From the NCBI GenBank assembly GCA_002150815.3, contig NDFF03000035.1:186001-250000 (forward strand): a stretch of DNA of 64,000 nt, read 5' to 3'. Positions within the stretch are counted from its first letter, which is position 1. Each line of letters opens with the position of its first letter. The notes beneath the pieces are model-generated. The model was not told where the DNA came from. It made no database searches and saw only the letters and a list, made by a program, of their open reading frames with translations. The translations under genes were made by a program, and so were the position numbers. The stretch is from Grammothele lineata. Lineage: Eukaryota > Basidiomycota > Agaricomycetes > Polyporales > Polyporaceae. Below are positions 48,701 to 59,854 of this stretch, in pieces.

Positions 48701-49463
48701 GAGCGGCACTTTGCGTCAGAATCTGGACCCCTTCGGGGAACACGACGACGCGGTCCTCAATGATGCCCTTCGCTCCGCCGGACTCTTCGCTCTCCAGGAG
48801 CGCATCCACGAGAACGCAGAGGCTGAAGCTCCTCGTATCACTCTAGATTCGGATATTGCGGGCGGAGGCGGGAACTTGTCCGTTGGGCAGAGACAGATCA
48901 TCGCACTCGCGCGTGCCATCGTGCGCAACAGCAAGCTGCTCATCCTTGATGAAGGCGAGTCGTACTCGTATGTTATTTTGAGCCATCTTGAGCTGATACC
49001 TTGGATTGCGCCGAATTCCAGCGACGTCGGCGATCGGTGAGTTCCACGAACTTGCGTGACGTGTTGATGCTGACGTTTGCGCAGACTATGAGACCGACGC
49101 TGTGATTCAGAAGTCTCTCCGTGAGGAGCTCGCGAAGGACGTGACGGTCTTGACGGTCGCGCATCGTCTCCAGAGCATTATGGATGCTGACAAGATTGTG
49201 AGCCGATGCTTTACGTTTCGTTCGTGAGAATCCACCTTTACTGACGAACCGTGATCGTAGATGGTGCTTGACGCTGGGCGTATGGTGAGCACTAGCCGTG
49301 ATCCGCCTTGGACGAGGAAGAAGACTAACCAAAATATGATACGCAGGTTGAGTTTGACAAACCTAGCGTGCTACTGAAGAATGAAGGGGGTTATCTGCGC
49401 GGGCTCGTCGATAGCAGTCTAGACCGGGCGACACTTTACGCTATGGCTGGGCTGTCCGTCTGA
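42712..49463 (+). CDS. ABC transporter, ABCC (MRP/multidrug-resistance-associated) family, full length
   Basis: An ATP-driven exporter of organic anions or conjugates at the plasma or vacuolar membrane. About 1,450 residues from more than twenty exons. MDSRCVNGLSTSL opens an N-terminal membrane domain (TMD0-like helices to about 43430). TMD1 follows, then NBD1 with Walker A VGPTGAGKTS (about 45640), a signature completed by splicing as LSGGQKARVTLARAV, and Walker B VLLLDDVLAALD. TMD2 begins near 46690 (LGNTSSFFWFYWGTYIFI). NBD2 has [25 protein letters not shown] and LLILDEATSAIDYETD. NBD1 has Asp in place of the catalytic Glu, as is usual in ABCC proteins. A 15-base exon (49022-49036) in NBD2 follows an intron with a GC donor at 48955. 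The protein ends TLYAMAGLSV. A paralog lies at 62802-64000. Confidence 0.93.
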
Positions 49464-50165
49464 GACTGTCGGCTAACACATATAGTTTATTAGTGCTTCA
49501 TCTCCGTCTGAGAGTACCTAGACTAGCACATGTGTCTCTGAGTAGTTTGGTAATGAACGACCCTGACTCCGATTCAAATTTCCAGGGTTCGGTGGGATGT
49601 GGTGGTATAGACGCTCGTCTCACGTTGGAACCACGTGGCACGCGTGCGGGGACGAGCAGGCCGGCGACGTCATTGACCGACTCCTCAACGTCGCTCAAAC
49701 GCACCTCCGAGATGATGCTCTCAGCTCATTCCCGCTTCGCTACCTGGCCTCCGCCTAGACTCCGACATTGAGGCGAAGTGGCTAGCCTGTTTAGTTATGT
49801 ACGTCTTTTGTCTGAGACCCTCAAACGGAGGAACCTCGTCCACGAGACTTCCTCGCAATGATCACTGACTCTCAATACCTCAGCGCTCGAAGAAAATCGC
49901 CAGGCCTTTGCAACGTGTGCGTCTTCACCAGCCCTCGCATACATAGCCTGTGGACTATGGACACATGCCTCCTACGCTCTTCGCTGCGGGGCCGTGCGCT
50001 GCGCCCCGGCGCACCCTCCACCCGTTCGGCGCGAGGTCCGCGTTGAAGACCTTAATATCTCATATCGCGCCAGCCACACACCCTACGTCTTTCCATTTCC
50101 CCAATCTTGCCCAGCACATCTTCTCTTCTTCCGGCCCATCTCTCCTTCGTCAGTCCCACGTCAGC
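49464..50165. other. intergenic region between ABC transporter and ATPase gene
   Basis: Seven hundred bases with no supportable gene. Pyrimidine-rich tracts with CCCAATCTTGCCC precede the ATPase ATG, as in fungal leaders. No TATA box is seen. Confidence 0.4.
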
Positions 50166-53156
50166 ATGGCCCGCAGAACCGTCAGCAGCAGCAACAACAA
50201 CGCTGCCCTCGCCCGTCCCGGACCCACGCCGCGCACGCACGCTCTCTCGCCCCCAGCATCGCGTCGCCAGAGCCTGTACACCATCGGCGAAGGCACCTCC
50301 ATCCAGCTGCATTGGCTATTCCGTTCCAACATTCCTCGAAGACGCGGCATGCCCATGCCCAACGACGTCCGCAAGCGCAACTTCTTTGGGATCGGAGAGA
50401 TTATCGGTGTCCTGGCCAATGTGCGTAGTCTACCCCATGTCTCGTGTTTCAGCAGATGGCAGGGGTGGTGCGAGCACGTTTACTGATTGACTTCTCCCTT
50501 CCACCACCCGGCGATGCGCATACAGCCGTCTGAAACGCTTCGTTCACTGACGGAGTCCAAGAAGATGCTCGAGGAGACGAGGAGGGAGCTAGCTGAGGCG
50601 AGGGAACGGGCGCAGCTTACCCCGACGCACACCTTTTCCCCACTTCCTGGTTTCTTCGACCGTCCAGCGGAGCTGAAGGCTATTTCGCGTGCGTTGGAAG
50701 GGGAACCAAGCTTCACCGTGCTGTTTGGGGCGAGCAGTGTCGGCAAGGTGAGCAATACTTTTTTTCAGTGAGCGCGTATCCTAATCCTCGTGCGGCAGAC
50801 GGCCTTGTTGCGCCAGGTACTTACACGGTCAAACTACCATGTCCTTCACTTTGATCTCCGTATTGCTGGATTTGCCGACCTCGCGAGTCTCTACATGAGC
50901 CTTAGGTGAGTCGTACGCACTTTCGCCTCTCGTTATGTAGGCACTAATGCATACATGTTAACAGCCAACAAATGGAAGGATTCTTCATGAGTATTGCGCA
51001 GGACCCCGACATGCCTGGTTACGAGGCCTTTGAAAAAGAAGCATGGGGATTCAAGGTAAGCGTCACTACGATTCGCGAGTCCTACGTATTTGACGGTGTC
51101 CCACTGAACTGCGGCCCTAGCACGACCGGCTGAATGTCGAGCGCCGTCTGGCGAATGCGGCTCAATCGACAGACGCGCTGTCTTCTCCTTTGGGCGACAT
51201 CAAGACGAGCGATATTGCACGCTTGATGGAGTTGTTTCAGGTATGACGGCTACCTCTCAGCTCGTGGCACCCGTTAAATCTCGCATTACAGAGTTCACTC
51301 CTGCGCTACTGGAACTTCCAGCCCTCCGAAGAGGCGCTTACTGCAGCGTCTACCAGTAGCTCTGAGACTGTTCATGGTAAGACCAAGGACAAGAAAACGA
51401 AGGAAGATCGCCCCTCATGGCGAACGCGCATGTTCTCATCGCGGCGGAAACAAGCTGAGAAAAGCGCGCGAGAGAACGGCGATGCGGGGAACGGTGAGGC
51501 GAAGGGCAAGGAGACGAAGCTGGAGTCACCAACGAAGAAGATTCCGGTCTTCTTCGTCGACGAGGCGCACAAACTGTGAGTACTCCAGATCCTTCATTAG
51601 GAACTCCCGTTTACACAATCGCGGAATAGTCCCGCCCTAATCCGATCTATCGACGCGATGAAGTGTCTGCTGGACGCGATGTTGGTTCTCACAAAGCAGG
51701 ATAGGCTTTGTCACGTCATACACGCAACGAGCGACCCCTTCTACCAGACGTGGTTGCGGCAGCTGAACATCATGCAGCATTGCAAGGTCCGCACCTTTAC
51801 GTCGCCTGGGCGCTCCGCCTACCACGTCTTACCCTCATTGTGCAGATCCTCACTATCGGTGATTACCCCAAATTGGAGGCACGCAAGTTCTTCCGGGAGC
51901 GGATCCTTCCAACCGTCCCAGAGCGTCTGCGTAGGGGCTTGGACTTTGACAAGCTGTATGAGGCATTCGGCGGGAAGCTCGCGCATTGGCAAGACTATAT
52001 CACTGACTACGGTGAGTCCTAGGCGCTGCTGCGTAGCCTATCCCGACTGATTAAGTCTTTCATTAGTGAACTCTAATGGGCGCCTGGATGGTAAGCTCCG
52101 TCGCTTCCCCGCATGACTTTGAACCTCATAATCCTCCGCAGTCAAACAGTCATCCCACTTCATCCAGGCTCACGCGCTCCTTAACCTGCATATCATCCAT
52201 TCGGCGCAATCTGCGACCAATGGCCAACCATCGGACCCCTTGAACGACACAGGACCTCAAAACGATCGTTCATCGACTCACGCTATCCACCGTCTTTCTC
52301 CGCCAATGTCCGCCACCCCCGGCGGCGGCTTCCGGATCTATAGCCCCCTCGCCGCCAACCCGCACCAGTCTCCATCCGCGATCTTCGGAGCGAGCGCTGG
52401 GTCCGGGACGGGCGAAGAGGCTCCCGTGTTCCAGGCGGACTTCACCGCATACCAGCTCCTGCGCGTGATGAACCGGCTCGCGCAGCCCCGCGCCCGCGCG
52501 CTCCCGTACTTCCTCCTCTGCCGTGAGATGGGCGTCAAGGCGATCGACGGGATGGTCAAAGGCCGTATCCTCGACCTGCGCTGGACGGAGCCCGTCTCGC
52601 GCGAGTTCGCGGACCCGTACTACAACCGGATGAGCATGCGCGTGCGCGAGAGCATCCGTGCGCAGTTCGGTGCTGGCCCGGGGGTCGGTGGTGCCCCTCG
52701 TGGGGGAGGGCGTGGGTTGGGTCCTGATCCTGGCAGCAGCGGGACCGCTGTGAACGAGCCCATTATGGCGAGCGAGGCGGGTCCCTCTGCGTCTACTTCG
52801 GCTGCTCCTGCTGCCCCCGCTGCGTCGACGTCTGCCGGTGCGGCCACAGGTGCGGGAACGGGCGGGCTGCCGAGGCCGCGCACGATGTTCCGGCCTGGGA
52901 CGGAGTACGGGTTGGACGAGGAGATGGAGCCTATGACGGACGAGGAGGCGCTCCGCGCGCACGAGCGGCTCGTGGACGAGGCGGGGCTGACGGACGTGGA
53001 CGAGGAGGAAGACGAGGAGGAGGTGCTGGGCCCGAAGCTGGTGCCGATCTCGCCGATCATGCGCTACGCGATGATGGAGGTCGTGCAGGAGTACTACGAG
53101 GACGAGGACCTGACGGAGGCGGAGTATGCGTCGCTCTCGGACGTGCAGGAGTACTG
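50166..53156 (+). CDS. P-loop ATPase (archaeal-ATPase/STAND-like AAA domain), function unknown
   Basis: About 820 residues from ten exons. The ATG at 50166 gives MARRTVSSSNNNAALARPGP, a basic Ser/Pro-rich tail. A Glu/Arg-rich helical stretch follows (SKKMLEETRRELAEARERAQ), then FFDRPAELKAISRAL, typical of the segment before the P-loop in this superfamily. Walker A is VLFGASSVGKTALLRQVL, split by an intron after GK. Walker B is KIPVFFVDEAHKL. A charged Lys-rich insert of about 70 residues precedes it. After ILTIGDYPKLEARKFFRERI comes the helical lid. The C-terminal part includes YFLLCREMGVKAIDGMVKGR, a likely winged-helix segment, and an acidic tail (VDEEEDEEEV). No effector domain is recognised. 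The Argonaute gene follows on the same strand 990 bases downstream. Confidence 0.8.
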
Positions 53157-54146
53157 AGCACTGAGCGCGTGTCGTGCCCGCGCATCGAGCGTGGGTTCCG
53201 ATTTCGTTTATGTCTTTTGAGTTTGGCCCTTGTGGGATGTTGTCGGCTGTAGCGTTTCCTTCTCCGTCCTGGACACTCTTCGAGTTGTATGTGCCTGCTG
53301 GACATGTGTGTCTGCTCGAGATGTTGTGATATCGTAGAGTCCATGCTTGTATTCCGACGCGTCGTTGTTCTACAAAACCCATAGTCATTCTATGTAGTTT
53401 AGTACGCCCCGTCTGTCATACACGTTATAATAGCGTCTTCATAACGAATAGCAGTGTTTTCGTAACGACCCCTATATTTTGCGAATGCGTTCTCTAGGTC
53501 TGGGGCGTATGTCCCTGTATGTCCTCGGCTGAAACCGGCTCCTGCAACAACGTCGAGCCCACTTGGCGCTTCTCTTTCAGATATCACTTTGCTCTCTCGT
53601 ATCTTCTGCGTACCCCTGCGTACCCTCGCACGCTCAGCGACTAGCCCTTACCACGTCCCATCTGTCGACCGTGGACGATGCATACGCGATTTCTACATTG
53701 GGCCAAAACTCTGGGAAAGGAGGTGCATGAGAAAATACTCGGTATGTTCCGCTCCGTGCGTCTGGCCCTTATTGTCTCTAATTGTCCAGCAAGTGCCGTA
53801 AGAAACAACTCGAGAGCACGAGACAACGCCTTCCATTCTGCCATCCACGGCGCAGACCGCTCTCGCGGTGCTCCAACCCAGCCTCTCGCCTTCCCTAAAC
53901 TTGAGCAAGGACAGGATTTATCAGATCCAGCGATGGAGAAGCGCGATGGGCGATGGATGGACACACAACAGGAAAGAGACGCGAGAACTCCGCCGCTCAG
54001 GACGCAGGCCTGTCACTCCGAAAGTATAAAGACTCGGGGACGCTCGGCGCGTCGCGCGTGCTAGTCCTTGTGTCCCTTCCCCCACATATCTCTGCAACCG
54101 TGTTCCAGTATCCAATCATCTCTTTGCGCGACATTTCCCGCTCAAC
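53157..54146. other. intergenic region and Argonaute promoter
   Basis: Contains a TATAAA at 54025-54030. A plus-strand frame from an ATG near 53680 (MHTRFLHWAKTLGKEVHEKI) stays open to 54064 and overlaps the TATA box, so it is not taken as a gene. Confidence 0.4.
54025..54030 (+). promoter_or_regulatory. TATA box of the Argonaute gene
   Basis: AGTATAAAGAC stands about 120 bases before the Argonaute ATG. Sequence and spacing are good for a fungal core promoter. Confidence 0.4.
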
Positions 54147-57100
54147 ATGGACCACGGACGAGGGCAGGACCGCGGCAGAGGCATTGCGCGCGGTAGAGGA
54201 CGAGGCGAGTACCGCGGCGGCGCTCGTGGCGACTTTCGAGGCGGCAGCAGAGGCGACTTTCGGGGTGGTGGGCGCGGCGAGTACTGGGGCGGTGGACGGG
54301 GCGGGGAGTTTAGAGGTGGTGCGCCTGGTGCGCCTGGATGGGTCGGCCCGGACAGTGGGTCAAGAATGGGCGGTGGCGAGGGTGCGTACGCGTATGGCGG
54401 ATACGGTGGGCGCGGCGGATATCCTCCACCAGAAGGCTACGCGCCCCGCGGTGGCGGGCCACCAGGTGAGCGCGGCGCTTTTCGCGGTGGAGGAGACCGC
54501 GGTGGATACCGTGGTGGCGGAGACAGAGATGGCTACAGAGGTGGTGGTGACCGCGGAGGCTTTCGAGGCGGGGACAGGGGAGGCTTTCGCGGTGGCGACC
54601 GAGGCGGCTACCGAGGACGCGGCGACGACCGCGGAGGGTTCAGAGGCGGTCCTGGCCGTGGGCGTGGAGGGTAAGTGAGCTCGCCACTGCATACTCATCG
54701 CAGATTCTGAGCTCTGGTTATACAGAGGCATATTCGCGCCTGACCGTCCCACAGTCATCGACCAGAGGGTTTCAGATGGTTCGCAGGATGCGCTTATCGT
54801 GACAATGCGGACTGCGGCGCCACTCAAACCTGTCGAACTCCCGCCTCGTCCAGACTTCGGGAGGTGTGGGCAACACATCACTTTACGGTCAAACTTCTTC
54901 CCCGTGAACGTGCCAAAAGGGCCCTTTTACGAATACGACGTGCAGATGGATCCTGCTGCCACGAACAGGCGTTTCAAACGCAGAGTCTTTCAGCTCGCAG
55001 AGCGCACTGAGGCGTGGAAGAAGGCGGGCATGCCGGGAAATGTCGCGCACGACTCTAGTCAGAGGCTACTGGCGTGCATCAAACTACCGCAGCCGCTGCT
55101 TATCAAGGTGGCGTATACAGAGGAGGAAGATGGTGACGAAGTTTCCGAACAAAAGAGAGAACCCAAAGAGTACACGCTCACGATCCGTTTGACCGGAAAC
55201 CTAGAACCACAGGGCATTCTCAGGTATGATAATGTTGGGTTTTCAAAATTAAATATTCGGGATGCTGATGAGTGGTCTTCAGCTTCCTCAATGGCCAGCC
55301 TCAGCATAGACACTTTGACTTTCAGCCAATCGTGAACGCCATGAACGTTATCATCGCCGCTCACCCCAATCGCACCAATGGTGGTGGCGTCATGGTGGGA
55401 AGGAACAAGTTCTTCCATCCGTCCCCGGGTATGCCTGCAGTCTCACTCGGCGGAGGCTTAGAGGCCTGGCGGGGTTTCTACTCCTCCGTGCGACCATCGT
55501 GGAAGCAGCTCGTAGTGAACGTGAACGTGTGCACAACTGCCTTCTACGCGCCTGGCAATCTGGCCGAGAAACTCCTGGAGTTCATGAGCGCCTGTCAGAG
55601 CGTGCGTCCGACCTCGTTCGCTCGAGGGATCCGCGTGCGGACTACGCATTTAGGCTACAGGAAGACTATCAAGACGTTGTCGAAAATCAACTCACGACAG
55701 CATCGATTCACGACAGAGGAGTTCGGCGAGGTTACTGTGGAAGAGTACTTCAGGAAGAGTAAGTGCTAAAGCGTCGGGACTCAGCGCGGTGTTTCCTGAT
55801 CATATTGTTTCAGAGTACAACATCACACTGAAATATCCAGAACTCCCACTCGTTGACGTTGGGGGTCAGATGTCGAACTTTCTCCCACCAGAAATCTGCA
55901 TCATCCTTGAGAACCAGGTGTTCCGCGGCAAGGTGCCTGACGAACTCACCTCTGGCATGCTGGCTGTGGCATGCCAGTTTCCGAACGTCAACGGTGACCA
56001 CATCGTCTCGCGTGGACTCATTCAGCTCGGCCTGGCGCAGTCACCACCGCCCATCAACTCCTTCGGAATCGCCGTCGGGTCCGACATGGCCGTCGTCCCC
56101 GGGCGCATTCTCCCGCCCCCCGCAGTGCGCTACCAGAACGGCGTGGAGGGTGCCGTCGATGAGCGCGCGAGCTGGAATCTCCGCAACGTCCGTTTTGCCG
56201 TCGGCGCGCGCCTCGAGCGCTGGGCAGTCCTTCTCATCCAAGACGGGAACACGCGCGACGAATTCGTGGGCCCGCAGGACCCCGCGCTGCACGCGACCGT
56301 GCGCGGGTTCGCGGACATGTGTCGCAAGAGCGGCATGGCCGTCGACCCCGCGTGGATGGCGCCCCCGATCGCGGTCGCGGCGCTGCCCCCTCGGAGCGCA
56401 GAGGACCCTCTCCGCAAGGCCGCGGTCTCCCGTATACGGGAGGCGCTCCTCTCGCTGCGGCCAAAGCCGCGCATCGTGCTCGTCGTGCTCTCCACGGGCG
56501 ACCGGCACGTGTACGCGGGGTTGAAGCACCTGTGCGACGTGTACCTGGACGTGGCGACGGTGTGCGTGCACGCGGGGAAGGTGCGCAAGGAGAAGGGGCA
56601 GCTGCAGTACTTTGCGAACGTCGCGCTCAAGTTCAACATCAAGCTGGGCGGGCTGAACCACATGCTCGCGCAGGAGAACATGGGCTGGCTCCTCCAGGCG
56701 CCGACGATGCTCGTCGGTATGGATGTCACGCACCCTGGAGTGGGCACCGTGCGCGGCACGCCAAGTATCGCCGCTGTGGTAGCCAGTGTAGATCCGTATT
56801 TAGGCCAGTTCCCGGCAAGCCTGCGGCTGCAGGAGCCACGGAAGGAGGTGTGTCTCCTATCACGTGTGTTGACGAGAGGCGCTAATCGATATTCAGATGA
56901 TCTCTGACCTCGAGGCAATGATGGTGGAACGTCTGCAACTGTACAGGGCGCGAAACGACGGCCGCTTGCCTGAGCGTGTACTGGTGTATCGCGATGGTGT
57001 CTCCGAGGTACTGCACGCGGCTTGGTTTCATGTCACCGCGCTCACACTATCTCGTTTGTCTTCGTTCAGGGACAACTCCCAATCGTCGTCAGGGAAGAGA

Positions 57101-57747
57101 TGCCGCAAATGAAGGCGGCTTTCCAGAAGCTGAGCACTGGTGCACACCCCTACGACCCCAAGCTCACCATCGTCATCTGCGGCAAGCGGCATCACACACG
57201 CTTCTTTCCGACCGACGCCGCCCACGCCGCCGCTGACGGCAATCCTCGTCCAGGGACGGTCGTCGACCGCGGCACGGCCGCGATCTTTGAGTACGACTTC
57301 TACCTCCAGGCACACGGCGGGCTGCAGGGCACGACGCGCCCGACACATTATTACGTCGTCCACGACGAGATCGGCATCGGCGCGGACCAGCTGCAGGGCC
57401 TGACGAACGACGTGAGCTACCTGTTCGCGCGCGCGACTAAGGCGGTCAGCCTCGTCTCGCCCGCGTACTATGCTGACCTCGCGTGCGAGCGCGGGCGGTG
57501 TTACATACATGCGCTCTTGCAAGGCATCTCGGACAGCGCGTCTTCGTCCGGAGGTAGCAGAAGTGGGAAGGGAGCTGGGAGCGGCGCCGGCGCCGGCAGT
57601 GGAAGCGGGAACGGCGGTGGTAGTAAGAGACAACGGAACAACGCTAACGACGCTGAAGTGATGGCAGAGGCGAGGAAACTGTGGAGATTTGATCATGATC
57701 CGAACGGAGTGAGCGGATCTGTGAAGGACACGATGTTCTACATATGA
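54147..57747 (+). CDS. Argonaute (AGO-clade RNA-silencing nuclease) with RGG-rich N-terminus
   Basis: This is the small-RNA-guided effector of fungal RNA interference. Exons 54147-54670, 54726-55223, 55283-55758, 55814-56847, 56897-57007 and 57070-57747 join in frame to 1,106 residues. Residues 1-175 are Arg/Gly-rich (RGG and RGGGDRGG units). The N domain follows (CGQHITLRSNFFPVNVPKGP), then linker 1 (HRHFDFQPIVNAMNVIIA), PAZ (TTHLGYRKTIKTLSKINSRQ, KYPELPLVDVG) and MID. PIWI begins near 720. The catalytic tetrad can be read as Asp in VGMDVTHPG (about 801), Glu in EPRKEMISDLE (844), Asp in VYRDGVSE (about 876) and His in RPTHYYVVHDE (about 974), so slicing is likely. A Gly/Ser loop near 1040-1060 is unusual. 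It ends MFYI, a normal aromatic-rich Ago terminus. Confidence 0.95.
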
Positions 57748-58313
57748 CCTACTATCGAGGTGCTCGTGTTTGTTCATTAAAATGGCTTGTGTATGCTCTA
57801 TTTGATACTTTCCTTACAGTTCACGGGTGCTAGGGGCATGCCATTGCGTATATACCGCAAGATTTTTGTTCATTCTCTCAACCTCAGCCTGCCTGCAGAA
57901 CCTCTCCCCTGTTAGTCAACTGATCAGTTTCGAGATTGGTCACAATTGGTACTGTTGATTTGTTTTCACTAAGTCATTCTGTGCGCTGTTTACAGGAGAT
58001 GTTGGACTTCCGCCCACCCATCCGCCCAAAGCGGAAGGCAGCTCGGCTCTCGTCCACATGCCATCATTCTCTCGAATCTCTACTACTTGACAAGTACGAA
58101 ACTGAAACACTGCGCTCCGGCGGCCTACGGCTACACCGCTAAGGAAGACACATGATCAGGCCCAAGGAAAGACTGCGACGAATATCGGACATTCCATGGT
58201 ATCTAACCCCACCGTGCGCCCTTTAAAGGCATCTCTGCGTTCCGGAGCGGCTCACGCTTGTGAAGTTGTGCCACAAGTCCGTGCTATTTGTCTTCTAGCT
58301 CTGAGTTTTATTC

Positions 58314-58487
58314 ATGTTGGACTTCACCCAGCCTTTCTCCTCCGCCAAGGAATCTGATCAAAATATTCTGCCCATGCGCGACGAAATGGAGTCCTGGATA
58401 AACCCAGGACCTGACGCTCTGGGTGTGGGCGCATCTGAAGACGATGTATGCTTCGCAGTGGAATGCATCGAATCTGATATTCCATGA
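58314..58487 (+). CDS. possible 57-residue open frame, unknown
   Basis: The ATG at 58314 opens MLDFTQPFSSAKESDQNILP and runs to a TGA at 58485. Composition is acidic and balanced (DEMESWINPGPDALGVGAS, then EDDVCFAVECIESDIP), unlike the Arg/Ser-rich alternatives. A pyrimidine tract with TCTTCTAG lies about 25 bases before the ATG, so it may instead be an internal exon of a decayed gene. No family is recognised. Confidence 0.2.
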   Translation: MLDFTQPFSSAKESDQNILPMRDEMESWINPGPDALGVGASEDDVCFAVECIESDIP

Positions 58488-59390
58488 TCTCTCCGTACTC
58501 CGACCATACGCGGGGCGCGATCCAACGTCGATGCTGGCTGGTGGCTATTCTGAGGGTCTCTATACAGTAGGCCAAGCCCGGCGATCAACGGGAAAGAGAG
58601 GACTACCTAGTCTGCGTCACGGCGAGGTCAGTGCAAACAAAACTGATATCCCTTGTTCCCTGTTGAATCGTCTTTAGGCATCATCCTCATCCATCTGGCT
58701 ACAAATTCATGTCTAGGAATTCGAGTAGTTCTGTTATGCTCAGAAGACATTGCTGCAGTGAAGTAAACACTGAGGCACATTACCCTTGAACGCGGATCAG
58801 ATGATGCTTGAATTTGATGATTGACAATCGCCGACGCCCACAAGCCGCCGCAAATCCGCCGGTGCCCTCAGACTCCGGATATCTTTCTTTCATCATTCAA
58901 GAAACTGGAGCGGCCGTCTGGTGGTACTTCTGCGCTGAGATGTACCAGTGCCTATCATCAGACGAAAGAGAAACATCTGACCCTTCGGCGAATGTCGTTA
59001 AGCCGTTGGCTGTGAGTGCAGATTGACTTGCTCACCCGACATAGTATTGTTCTGGTTGCTAGCCGCAGTATCTTGTGGTCCGCACACGCTGATGCCGGAC
59101 GCACATCAACTAGGGTGCATCGTAACAATCGAGACGATTGACCTGGGCCGATGCTGTCGTACCGCCCGAACTCTAGCAGACGAGCGAACGGAAACTGTTC
59201 GCTTCTGATTGATTCAGGCGCTGCAGGCAACGACACTGGCCTATTTTTTTCAAAGGTTCCTGCTCGGACCTTGGCAGATCGTCCTCCGGCAGTCTCACTA
59301 GATCATGATGGAGGTTCTAATACCGGGCTGACGCTCTAGACTGGTTGCAGGGACTAGCTCCTTTTCCCATTTTGCCAGTTACCGAAATGA

Positions 59391-59397
59391 TATAAAG
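59391..59397 (+). promoter_or_regulatory. TATA box of the small-protein gene
   Basis: GATATAAAGCA is 84 bases before the ATG at 59475. It is the best TATA match in the window and helps to set the gene start. Confidence 0.5.
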
Positions 59398-59474
59398 CAT
59401 CTGTGTGGGATACCACATTCTCAGCACCGTCAAACTACCCACTCAACCACTCAATAGCCTTACACTTCAGCGAA

Positions 59475-59854
59475 ATGTCCCTCAGCGTACGTGGCCTTGG
59501 ACCAAATTTCTGCATAAGTTGCAGGTTTACTAATATCACTCCTAATTCTACCCCCAGTCAGCGGATAAGAAGAAGATACTCGCTGCCCTCGAGATACTTG
59601 AGACCAAGACACTCGCTTTCGACTGGAGCACTAGCTGGGCCTCCATTCACGACGGCAACACGTCGCAGCTCGGAGGCCTCAAACCCGGTTGCCGCCAGGA
59701 CTCGACCGGCGAGAAGCTCATGTGTGTCGGCCTGTTCCGCTCTGGGTCCAACAAGCGTATCCAGCCCCCACCGCTCGTGGAGGCGAAGTTCGCCAGCGTG
59801 CCGACCACCAAGGAAGTAGTTGACGCCTTGAGGAAGGCAGCGAACGAGTTGTAA
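59475..59854 (+). CDS. uncharacterised 102-residue protein
   Basis: A 12-base first exon (59475-59486, MSLS) splices through a 71-base intron to a second exon (59558-59854), giving 102 residues. It starts MSLSSADKKKILAALEILET and continues with a central KTLAFDWSTSWASIHDGNTS and GGLKPGCRQDSTGEKLMCVG, ending VVDALRKAANEL. The layout is helix, a Trp/Gly-rich middle with two cysteines, then helix. There is no signal peptide or membrane segment, so it is probably soluble and cytosolic. A strong TATA box 84 bases upstream and good G/C third-position bias support a real, expressed gene. I do not know the family and assign no function. Confidence 0.7.

Larger units (their letters stand above)
57748..59474. 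other. intergenic region of 1.7 kb downstream of Argonaute
   Basis: No confident gene. A 57-codon frame at 58314-58487 looks protein-like and is listed separately. A TATAAAG at 59391-59397 serves the small gene downstream. Confidence 0.4.

Noticed and set aside
53679..54064. Plus-strand frame MHTRFLHWAKTLGKEVHEKI onward before Argonaute.
   Set aside because: It overlaps the Argonaute TATA box and most of its composition is Arg/Ser-rich. No homology is recognised.
58423..59339. Retroelement hints: a frame with WAHLKTMYASQ and another with LLIDSGA.
   Set aside because: The motifs are short, in unrelated frames, and lack reverse transcriptase, integrase or long terminal repeats. Chance resemblance is likely.
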